DNA of 8,919 nt from contig DAOUWH010000048.1 in NCBI GenBank assembly GCA_030667205.1, forward strand, positions 1 to 8,919, read 5' to 3'. Of the stretch, positions 1-5,219 are shown piece by piece. A model generated the notes under the pieces. The model saw only the letters and a list, made by a program, of their open reading frames with translations, was not told the origin of the DNA and ran no database searches. The position numbers were made by a program, and so were the translations under genes. The stretch comes from Nitrospirota bacterium. GTDB lineage: Bacteria > Nitrospirota > Thermodesulfovibrionia > Thermodesulfovibrionales > JdFR-86. Within the stretch, counting starts at the first letter, position 1, and each line of letters opens with the position of its first letter.

Positions 1-471
1 GATGAGTGGTATAGATTTTCAAGGATAAAAGAGGGTTTTGCAGTTTACGCAGAACTTTTATGTTATGAGCCTATAAAATGGGTTATTGAGCAAAGTAAGA
101 AATCACGCCCACCAATGGAAGCAGAAATTGGAAGTGAACTCTTCAAATTTATAAGAAACGTAATTTCTCATTTTCCTTTTTATAATTGCTGGGATGAAGT
201 TTGGATTAATAAACAAATGATAAATTGGTATAACGAGGGGCAAAGCATTGATAAATTTCTACAGAAATATTTAGGTAGCGAAGTTGTTAAATATAGGTAT
301 TGGGAAGAGGAAAAGAAAAAAATGACATACTTAAGTATCAACTTTCCAAGTGAATATCAGGAAGAGACAAAAGTATATTTAAAGGACTTTTTAACTGAAA
401 AAGAAGGTGTAATATTTTCATATATTTTAATGAAACAAATACTAGACACCCAGGTTGAAGAAATTGGATAA
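1..471 (+). CDS. Hypothetical protein, 5'-truncated (C-terminal 156 residues)
   Basis: The reading frame is open from base 1 to a TAA at 469-471, so the start lies outside the window; the first internal ATG is at 115, but the frame upstream of it is open and protein-like. I do not recognise the family. The product is rich in aromatic and charged residues (many Trp, Tyr, Lys, Glu) with no signal peptide or membrane segment in the visible part. Near the window start it contains EGFAVYAE, which resembles the helix carrying the third zinc ligand of gluzincin peptidases, but the HExxH part would lie outside the window, so this is only a suggestion. Composition is strongly AT-rich with A/T-ending codons, unlike every other gene here, which suggests horizontal acquisition. 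It is followed by 170 bases without a gene. Confidence 0.6.
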   Translation, partial: DEWYRFSRIKEGFAVYAELLCYEPIKWVIEQSKKSRPPMEAEIGSELFKFIRNVISHFPFYNCWDEVWINKQMINWYNEGQSIDKFLQKYLGSEVVKYRYWEEEKKKMTYLSINFPSEYQEETKVYLKDFLTEKEGVIFSYILMKQILDTQVEEIG

Positions 472-498
472 AATATATTCATTACTCAGTAATCATTA

Positions 499-530
499 CC
501 CCTCCTTCCCCCTTCCGCTTCCTCTCCCCC
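499..530 (+). other. Pyrimidine tract at the composition boundary
   Basis: Thirty-two bases are all C or T except for one G at 517, with C-runs at 499-502, 508-512 and 526-530. The minus strand is correspondingly G-rich. The tract lies between the AT-rich left gene and the GC-rich remainder. It has no hairpin and no coding frame. Its function is unknown; a G-rich strand structure or a simple mutational tract are both possible. Confidence 0.5.
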
Positions 531-578
531 GAATCCGCTACGGTTTTGCCCCGCTGTCGATAGAAGTAGCCCTTGCGT

Positions 579-584
579 TATAAT
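579..584 (+). promoter_or_regulatory. Possible -10 element (TATAAT)
   Basis: A perfect sigma-70 type TATAAT lies 57 bases upstream of the chosen start of the glutaredoxin-like gene. No good -35 hexamer is visible 16-18 bases upstream and there is no extended -10 TG, so this is only a candidate for the promoter of that gene. Confidence 0.3.
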
Positions 585-641
585 GTTTATACCCACGGAT
601 TAGGACTCTATATCTGGATTCGAAATGCGATAAATAGTGCG

Positions 642-887
642 ATGGTAAAACTGACTTTCTACTACAAAGCGGGATGCTGGCTGTGCGATACGGTCGAGGA
701 GATGCTCAACGGCCTCAGGGAGCGCCACGGCATCAGGATAACGAAGGTCGACATCGACTCGGACGAGGAGCTTTACGAGCTTTACCGCTTCGACATCCCC
801 GTGCTGGAATTCAGGGACGGCTCGACCCTCAACGGGAGAATAAAGAAAAAAGACTTTCTTAAAAAGCTCGAAGAAAACCGGGAATAA
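642..887 (+). CDS. Glutaredoxin-like thiol protein
   Basis: An 81-residue protein of the thioredoxin fold, glutaredoxin-like (DUF836-type) group. It opens with a beta strand (VKLTFYY) leading to a C12-W-L-C15 redox motif at the start of the first helix. A VDIDSDEEL segment follows, then the cis-proline loop at P53 (DIPVLEF), where this fold contacts its thiol substrate, and a Lys-rich C-terminal helix. The length is normal for the group. Such proteins reduce disulfides or act as cytoplasmic thiol carriers; the partner cannot be read from the sequence. I chose ATG 642 because the fold begins directly there; the frame is open upstream to a TTG at 573, but those residues add nothing recognisable. 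No Shine-Dalgarno is visible before 642. The gene stands alone, convergent with the minus-strand gene ending at 942. Confidence 0.8.
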   Translation: MVKLTFYYKAGCWLCDTVEEMLNGLRERHGIRITKVDIDSDEELYELYRFDIPVLEFRDGSTLNGRIKKKDFLKKLEENRE

Positions 888-941
888 AACACCGGCTTAC
901 CTTTTCCTGCGCCATTTTTAAACCGCCCCTTGAGTGTCAGG

Positions 942-1259
942 TTAGTCCTCCTTGTCGGGGAGGTTGTCCTCGGGCGGGATGTCTTCCTCTGTGGTTATGA
1001 TGAATATCCGCTGGAGCTTGTCTTCTTTGAGCTTCCATTTTTTGGTGAGCCTGAACTCACCCCCTACCGAGATGCCCCCGCCGTTGGGGCCGAGCAGGAA
1101 GGGCTTGTGGTCTCTTTCGGTGAAGTACACTACCGCGGACTTGTGCGAGAGAGGCCCATTCAGAAACCGCTTCACCTGCCGTTTCGAGACGGCCTTCAGT
1201 ATGACCTTTTTTGTCTTTACAGACTCGGTATTGCCCTTTTTCTTCTTATTAAATTCCAT
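942..1259 (-). CDS. Small charged hypothetical protein
   Basis: A 105-residue protein whose family I do not recognise. The N-terminus is very basic (MEFNKKKKGN, then KTKKVILKAVSKRQVKRF), the middle is Gly-rich (LGPNGGGISVGGEFRLTKKW), and the C-terminus is acidic (TTEEDIPPEDNLPDKED), so the chain is strongly charge-polarised. There is no membrane segment or cysteine motif. I consider this strand real because codon choice (GAG, GAC, CTC, ATA, AAG) matches the surrounding genes, whereas the opposite-strand frames give Leu/Phe/Arg-rich shadow proteins. ATG 1259 is chosen; extending to 1412 would run through the spacer into rsmA. No Shine-Dalgarno is seen. It is divergent from rsmA across 107 bases. 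The pattern of a basic head and acidic tail suggests an RNA- or ribosome-associated protein, but this is a guess. Confidence 0.6.
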   Translation of the reverse strand: MEFNKKKKGNTESVKTKKVILKAVSKRQVKRFLNGPLSHKSAVVYFTERDHKPFLLGPNGGGISVGGEFRLTKKWKLKEDKLQRIFIITTEEDIPPEDNLPDKED

Positions 1260-1354
1260 GCTGTTGAATCCGGCTTGTTTAAACTCACTGAATTTTAACA
1301 AAAATCGCCAATAATATGCGAGAAATCGAAGTATTTCATACAGGGGCCATCTGT

Positions 1355-1360
1355 TAAAAT
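1355..1360 (+). promoter_or_regulatory. Possible -10 element for a leaderless rsmA transcript
   Basis: TAAAAT ends six bases before the rsmA ATG (1367). There is no Shine-Dalgarno in the 15 bases before the ATG; the only purine-rich AGGGG is at 1342-1346, too far away. If this hexamer is the -10, transcription would begin at or next to the A of the start codon. No convincing -35 hexamer is seen, so this is weak. Confidence 0.25.
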
Positions 1361-1366
1361 ATACTG

Positions 1367-2131
1367 ATGCGAAAGAGGCGGCTGAGCCAGAACTTTCTTT
1401 ACGACCCCGCAATCCTGGGGCGTATTGTCCGGGCCTCGGGGCTTTCGCCCGGCGACACCGTGGTGGAGATAGGCCCCGGTCCGGGCAGGCTCACACGGAT
1501 GCTTGCCGAGGGGGCGGGGCGCGTGGTGGCAATAGAGCTCGACAGGGATCTTTACGAGAGGCTTACGGCGGAACTTGCCGGATATGAGAACCTTGAGCTC
1601 CTCAGGGGCGACGCCCTCCGCTACGACTACGGCGGCCTCGGGCCATTTAAGGTTGTAGCGAATATCCCCTACCACATAACCACTCCGATTATTTTTAAGC
1701 TCCTCGAGTACAGGCAGTACCTGCGCTCCATGACCCTCACCGTGCAAAAGGAGGTCGCCCAGCGCATCGCGGCCCGGCCCGGCACAAAGCACTACGGCGT
1801 GCTCTCCATAACGGTTCAGTATTACGCAAAGGCGGAACTTAAATTCATTATCCCCCGTGGCGCTTTCAGGCCCGTGCCCAAGGTGGACTCGGCATGCCTC
1901 CATATGGAGATATACGATACCCCTCCCGTGAAAGTAAAAGACGAAGGGCTTTTTCTCAACATAGTGAAGACGGCCTTTGGCCAGAGGAGAAAGACCCTGC
2001 ATAACTCGCTTAAAAAGCTCGTCCCGGACATCGATGCCGTGCTGAGGGCCGCGGGCATAGAGCCCGGGGCAAGGCCCGAGACCTTGAGCATCGGGGATTT
2101 CGCCCGGCTTGCGCAGGAGGTCAGCACATAA
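1367..2131 (+). CDS. rsmA: 16S rRNA N6-dimethyladenosine transferase RsmA/KsgA
   Basis: A 254-residue SAM-dependent methyltransferase that dimethylates the two adjacent adenosines in the 3'-terminal helix-45 loop of 16S rRNA (A1518/A1519 in E. coli), a late step of 30S assembly. The N-terminal RRLSQNFL is the family's substrate-side motif. The SAM-binding motif I is E34-IGPGPG, the acidic residue after beta 2 is E57 (AIELD), GDA at 81-83 contacts the adenine ring, and the catalytic motif IV is NIPYHIT at 99-105. The C-terminal helical domain contains the usual TAFGQRRKTL. The length is slightly short of the usual ~270 but complete. The start at ATG 1367 places the conserved motif directly at the N-terminus as expected. 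The stop TAA overlaps the next ATG by one base, so the downstream gene is probably translationally coupled. All catalytic motifs are intact. Confidence 0.96.
   Translation: MRKRRLSQNFLYDPAILGRIVRASGLSPGDTVVEIGPGPGRLTRMLAEGAGRVVAIELDRDLYERLTAELAGYENLELLRGDALRYDYGGLGPFKVVANIPYHITTPIIFKLLEYRQYLRSMTLTVQKEVAQRIAARPGTKHYGVLSITVQYYAKAELKFIIPRGAFRPVPKVDSACLHMEIYDTPPVKVKDEGLFLNIVKTAFGQRRKTLHNSLKKLVPDIDAVLRAAGIEPGARPETLSIGDFARLAQEVST
2115..2120 (+). promoter_or_regulatory. Shine-Dalgarno AGGAGG for the receiver-PilZ gene
   Basis: A perfect AGGAGG inside the last codons of rsmA, 10 bases before ATG 2131. It supports that start and suggests terminating ribosomes reinitiate there. Confidence 0.6.
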
Positions 2132-2859
2132 TGTCCCAGAGGCGACCGGGTATAATAAAATTTCCTCTGAAAAAGGTGCTTGTCGCCCAGGAGGTCTGGC
2201 CGCTTATCGAGAAGGAAAGGAGTTTTCTCGACAGGGCGGGCATCAGGACATATACGGCGGCCACGAACGACGAAGCCCTTGCCCTGCACAGGGAGCAGAA
2301 GGCGGACCTTATTGTCGCCATGCTCGACGGGGCGGTGATGAACGGCGAGGAGCTCTGCTCCACCATACGGGACGACGACGAACTGCGCAGGGTCTCCATA
2401 ATTATCTTATGCTCCGACACCGAGGCCGACAGCAAAAGGTGCCTCAGATGCAGGGCGAATGCGTTTATTACGGCCCCGGTAAATACGGCGATACTTTTTC
2501 AGGAGGCGTACCAACTCCTGAACATCGCCCATAGAGAGGCGTTCAGGGCGCCGATAGGCGTGAATTTAAATGTCTCATCCGGGGAGACGCATTACGCGGG
2601 CCGTTCGGAAAACATAAGCGCCTCGGGCATGCTGCTGGCAGCGGAGGCCGTCATCCCCGAAGGCGATACAATAACCTGCTCGTTTGACCTCCCGGGGCTC
2701 GGCCACATAACCGCGAACGCAATTGTCGCAAGGGTTTGCGAAAAGGCCGCCGAAGGCGGCATCAACAGCTATGGGGTCGCGTTCGTCGAACCGTCAAGAG
2801 ACGTCATCTACGCCATAAAAATATTCATAGGAAAACAGAGCCGCAACAGCAAGGGCTGA
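2131..2859 (+). CDS. Degenerate receiver domain fused to PilZ domain
   Basis: A 242-residue two-domain protein. Residues ~14-130 have the pattern of a CheY-like receiver (VLVAQ strand, ADLIVAML strand, NGEELCSTIR helix, SIIILCSD strand, AFITAPV), but key positions are lost. The phospho-acceptor Asp aligns with M64, the acidic pair with Q20/E21, the Thr/Ser with C94 and the invariant Lys of the KPF loop with A115. It is therefore probably not phosphorylated in the usual way; D66 two residues on could be tested as a shifted acceptor. Residues ~134-235 form a PilZ domain with both c-di-GMP contact motifs: R135-xxx-R139 and N161-x-S-x-x-G166. The protein likely reads c-di-GMP and passes the signal through the pseudo-receiver to an unknown partner. 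It lacks a membrane segment. It shares one base with rsmA and is the last gene before a 169-base spacer. Confidence 0.87.
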   Translation: MSQRRPGIIKFPLKKVLVAQEVWPLIEKERSFLDRAGIRTYTAATNDEALALHREQKADLIVAMLDGAVMNGEELCSTIRDDDELRRVSIIILCSDTEADSKRCLRCRANAFITAPVNTAILFQEAYQLLNIAHREAFRAPIGVNLNVSSGETHYAGRSENISASGMLLAAEAVIPEGDTITCSFDLPGLGHITANAIVARVCEKAAEGGINSYGVAFVEPSRDVIYAIKIFIGKQSRNSKG

Positions 2860-2913
2860 GCGCCTTACCCCGGGTGCCGGTAAAACTCCTTCGGGCTGAC
2901 TTCCTTTAAATCT

Positions 2914-2957
2914 CCATTCAGGGCAAGGTGTGCTGAAAAACACAGGCCCTGGAATGG
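2914..2957 (+). other. Long imperfect hairpin upstream of the RNase E/G gene
   Basis: Bases 2914-2924 (CCATTCAGGGC) pair with 2946-2957 (GCCCTGGAATGG), eleven pairs with one bulged G at 2951. An inner stem TGTG 2929-2932 / CACA 2941-2944 closes an eight-base A-rich loop. No T-tract follows, so it is not a standard intrinsic terminator. It lies between the PilZ gene and the RNase gene and could be a 5' leader structure, a processing site or a 3' end stabiliser. Confidence 0.5.
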
Positions 2958-2987
2958 TCATATGAATAATCATACCCCGGTTTGGGA

Positions 2988-2993
2988 TATACT
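2988..2993 (+). promoter_or_regulatory. Possible -10 element (TATACT) of the RNase gene
   Basis: TATACT lies 36 bases before the chosen start of the RNase gene and matches five of six consensus bases. The expected -35 position reads AATAAT, which is poor. A start site near 3000 would give a leader of about 29 bases. Confidence 0.3.
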
Positions 2994-3028
2994 AAAAAGA
3001 GTTGCTTAATTACGTGCTGAGAGAGGCC

Positions 3029-4774
3029 ATGGATAAAAAGATACTGATTAACGCGCGGCACCCCGAGGAAAAACGGGTTGCCATCACCAAGGGGCGACAG
3101 CTCACGGACTTTTACTTCGAGGTGTCATCGGCTGACCACCTGAGGGGCAACATCTACAAGGGGGTCATCACGGCACTGGACCGCGGCCTTCAGGCCGCCT
3201 TTGTCGACTTCGGCCCGGCAAAGCAGGGGTTCCTCCCCCTGCGGGAGGTCATGCCCGAAAATTACACGGCAAAGCCCAAGGGCAAGGTCCTGAAGATAAC
3301 GGAGGTGCTTGCCAAGGGGCAGGAAATCGTCGTTCAGGTCGAGCACGACCAGCGGGGCACGAAGGGGGCGAAGCTGACCAACCACGTGTCCCTTCCGGGC
3401 AGGTACCTGGTAATGATCCCCGGCAAGACGCGGGTGGGCATCTCCCGGAAGATAGAGGACCAGAAAGACAGAGACCGCCTGAAGGAAGTTTTTAAAGACC
3501 TAAGGGTACCCCTAAACATAGGCTTCATCCTCAGGACCGCCGGTGTGGACTGCTCCACCGAGGAGCTTGCGGCAGACCTGAAGTACCTTACGAAGCTCTG
3601 GAACAAGATAAAGCGGGAGGCGAAAAAGGCCTCGCCCCCCAGCCTGATATACAAAGAAGAGGACATCGCCGTACGCACTGTCAGGGACTACCTTGCCCCG
3701 GACGTCGACGAGGTGCTCGTTGACGACCGCGAGACCCACCGGGACGTTAAAAACTTCCTGAAACTGACGATGCCCTGGCGTTCCATAAACGTCACCCATT
3801 ACCGCCGGAGCGAGCCCCTCTTCGACCACTACGACCTGGAAGACCAGATCGCCCGCCTTTGCGACAGGCAGGTCGACCTCCCTTCCGGCGGGAGCATCGT
3901 TATGGACAAGACCGAGGCCCTCACCTCAATCGACGTCAACTCCGGAAGGGCCAAGCACAAGGACATCGAGCGCCTTGCCCTTATGACGAACCTCGAGGCG
4001 GCCGACGAGATTGCCCGCCAGCTCCGGCTCCGGGACATCGGCGGCCTTATAGTTATCGATTTCATCGATATGAAATCGGCGAAGAACTACCACACGCTCG
4101 AAGACCGGCTCCGGAAGGCCCTGGACCTCGATAAGGCCCATTACGACATCAGCCAAACCTCGAAGTTCGGCATGATCGAGATGTCGCGGGAGCGCATGCG
4201 CACCGCCTATTTCGAGGCCTCCAACCTGCCATGCCCCGCATGCGGCGGCGACGGGTTCGTGAAGTCCCCGGAACTCGTGGCCGTCTCCGCCCTCAGGAAA
4301 ATACACTCCCTGGCCTCAGGAGACTCAGGAGCCGGCGCGCGGCAACTTACCTGCCGTCTGCCGGTGGACAGCGCCAACTACCTGATGAACCGGCTTCGCG
4401 AAAGCCTCGCCGCAATAGAAAGCGAGTTTTCTCTGCGCCTGAGCCTCTTTGCCGACCCCTCCATTCCTCCGGGACAGTTTGCCGTGGATGTCGAGGAGGC
4501 CGAAAAACCACCGGCCGAACCGGGTGAAAGACCCTCCGAAGGACCGAAAAGGCCCCGGAGAAGAAAACCCCCCAGGAAGAAGAAGCAGGAGCCTCAGGCA
4601 GCGGAGACGCAGGAGCCGGAGGCGGCCAAGCCTCAGCCAGAAGGGGCCGAAGGGCCACCTGCCGAGCCCGGTGCGCCTAAGAAACGAAGACCCCGCAGAT
4701 ACCGCGGCCGCCGCACCGCCAGGAAGAAAACCCCTCCTGGCGAACAGCCGGTAAAAGACAAGCCGGAAGAGTAG
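3029..4774 (+). CDS. rng: Ribonuclease E/G family endoribonuclease with basic tail
   Basis: A 581-residue single-strand-specific endoribonuclease of the RNase E/G family, which matures rRNA and initiates mRNA decay. Residues ~39-120 are the S1 RNA-binding domain (GNIYKGVI through GFLPLREV). R169-T170 (ILRTAG) match the 5'-monophosphate sensor pocket of E. coli RNase E in both identity and number. The catalytic Mg site is D302 (SIDVNSG) with D344 (LIVIDFIDM). The zinc-link cysteines are C402 and C405 (CPACGG), which hold the dimer of dimers. The core ends near 488, as long as whole RNase G. The last ~93 residues are a disordered Pro/Glu/Lys/Arg tail with basic clusters at about 506-519 and 550-568, suggesting RNA or protein contacts as in RNase E scaffolds. 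ATG 3029 is preferred to an in-frame TTG at 3002. The name rng is by core length; rne-like is possible. Confidence 0.94.
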   Translation: MDKKILINARHPEEKRVAITKGRQLTDFYFEVSSADHLRGNIYKGVITALDRGLQAAFVDFGPAKQGFLPLREVMPENYTAKPKGKVLKITEVLAKGQEIVVQVEHDQRGTKGAKLTNHVSLPGRYLVMIPGKTRVGISRKIEDQKDRDRLKEVFKDLRVPLNIGFILRTAGVDCSTEELAADLKYLTKLWNKIKREAKKASPPSLIYKEEDIAVRTVRDYLAPDVDEVLVDDRETHRDVKNFLKLTMPWRSINVTHYRRSEPLFDHYDLEDQIARLCDRQVDLPSGGSIVMDKTEALTSIDVNSGRAKHKDIERLALMTNLEAADEIARQLRLRDIGGLIVIDFIDMKSAKNYHTLEDRLRKALDLDKAHYDISQTSKFGMIEMSRERMRTAYFEASNLPCPACGGDGFVKSPELVAVSALRKIHSLASGDSGAGARQLTCRLPVDSANYLMNRLRESLAAIESEFSLRLSLFADPSIPPGQFAVDVEEAEKPPAEPGERPSEGPKRPRRRKPPRKKKQEPQAAETQEPEAAKPQPEGAEGPPAEPGAPKKRRPRRYRGRRTARKKTPPGEQPVKDKPEE

Positions 4775-4782
4775 CTTCAAGG

Positions 4783-4843
4783 TTGGGGCTCTGCCCCATA
4801 CCCCGGGGACATAATCCCTTTGGGGCTCTGCCCCATACCCCGG
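4783..4843. repeat. Duplicated 24-mer with GGGGC/GCCCC hairpins
   Basis: The same 24 bases occur exactly at 4783-4806 and 4820-4843 with a period of 37. Each copy holds GGGGC-TCT-GCCCC (4785-4797 and 4822-4834), a tight five-pair hairpin, followed by ATACCCCGG. The spacer includes the palindrome CCCCGGGG at 4801-4808. It starts nine bases after the RNase stop codon and may fold at the 3' end of that mRNA, although no T-tract follows. Two copies are too few for a CRISPR array and the period is too short. Confidence 0.85.
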
Positions 4844-4873
4844 CAACTTTTTTGCTCGCCCAAAAAAGTTGCC
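4842..4873. repeat. Perfect 13-bp inverted repeat
   Basis: GGCAACTTTTTTG (4842-4854) and CAAAAAAGTTGCC (4861-4873) are exact reverse complements around a six-base loop (CTCGCC). The arms carry the T and A runs inside the stem, and the run after it on the plus strand is A6, so it is not a classical terminator in either direction. It abuts the duplicated 24-mer and looks like one module of a dispersed repeat. Confidence 0.85.
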
Positions 4874-4890
4874 AAAAAAGGGCTCCCTAC

Positions 4891-5012
4891 GAAAGTTTCC
4901 GGGCGCTCCGCTCCGGTCGGCCTCCGGTAAGCTAATTCAAACTCGGTCGTTCCTCCCTCAGACACGAATTAGCTTTTAACCCTCCGGCCTCCCTCGCTTC
5001 GCTGAAACTTTC
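4891..5012. repeat. Nested palindromic element of about 120 bp
   Basis: Two nested inverted repeats share a centre near 4952. The outer arms are GAAAGTTTC (4891-4899) and GAAACTTTC (5004-5012); the inner arms are AAGCTAATTC (4929-4938) and GAATTAGCTT (4966-4975), both perfect. GC-rich segments between them include CGGCCTCC twice (4918-4925 and 4985-4992). No coding frame of conviction crosses it. It resembles a MITE-like or other non-autonomous palindromic repeat; no target-site duplication was identified. Confidence 0.65.
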
Positions 5013-5049
5013 TAATGGGTTCCTTGTTAAAAGGAGAGATTTTTTGGAG

Positions 5050-5163
5050 AAGGGCCAGTGGCACTTTCCTCGAAAACGCAACCTATCCCGTTTAAAAGGG
5101 ACTGGCCCCTTATGCTGTAAACCAATTATGATAAGATAGTTGACAGGGGCCAGCCCCTTTTTT
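5050..5163. repeat. REP-like GGCCAG/CTGGCC inverted repeats
   Basis: Bases 5094-5110 and 5145-5161 are 17-base inverted repeats with one mismatch; each contains CTGGCCCC or its complement, and the second arm runs into TTTTTT (5158-5163). A third, degenerate copy (AGGGCCAGTGGCACTTT, 5051-5067) lies upstream. The 34-base loop is AT-rich. The pattern resembles bacterial REP sequences, some of which are mobilised by Y1 REP-associated transposases. As RNA, the pair plus T-run could act as a terminator or attenuator just ahead of the ketoacyl synthase gene. Confidence 0.6.
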
Positions 5164-5204
5164 ACATGCGAGTTGGAAACGTGGTCGCAAAGTCAAATGA
5201 AAAG

Positions 5205-5211
5205 AAGGGAG
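5205..5211 (+). promoter_or_regulatory. Shine-Dalgarno (AAGGGAG) deciding a TTG start
   Basis: AAGGGAG ends eight bases before TTG 5220, the best ribosome site in the leader of the ketoacyl synthase. The in-frame ATG at 5166 has no such site and lies directly against the REP-like hairpin, so the TTG is preferred. Confidence 0.55.
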
Positions 5212-5219
5212 AAAATACC

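Noticed and set aside
930..1314. Two overlapping plus-strand reading frames (930-1298 and 952-1314).
   Set aside because: Their products are Leu/Phe/Ser-rich without motifs, and the minus-strand frame here has codon use matching real neighbours; they are shadows.
1360..1365. TATACT as the -10 of rsmA.
   Set aside because: It is one base from the ATG, so transcription would start inside the coding region; the RRLSQNFL motif rules out a later start.
1295..2002. Long minus-strand frame opposite rsmA.
   Set aside because: It lies almost wholly antisense to a gene with all RsmA motifs and shows no recognisable domain.
4783..4843. Direct repeats as a CRISPR array.
   Set aside because: There are only two copies, the spacer is 13 bases, and no cas gene is nearby.
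4325..4846. Minus-strand frame opposite the tail of the RNase gene, plus a further frame at 4777-4965.
   Set aside because: The first is an Arg/Leu/Gly-rich mirror of the Pro/Glu/Lys tail; the second runs through palindromic repeats and has no protein character.
5140..5145. Perfect TTGACA as a -35 element of the ketoacyl synthase.
   Set aside because: The position 16-18 bases on has no acceptable -10, and TTGACA forms part of the flank of the REP-like repeat.
5166..5219. ATG 5166 as the start of the ketoacyl synthase.
   Set aside because: It has no ribosome site, abuts a hairpin, and adds 18 polar residues before the normal family N-terminus.
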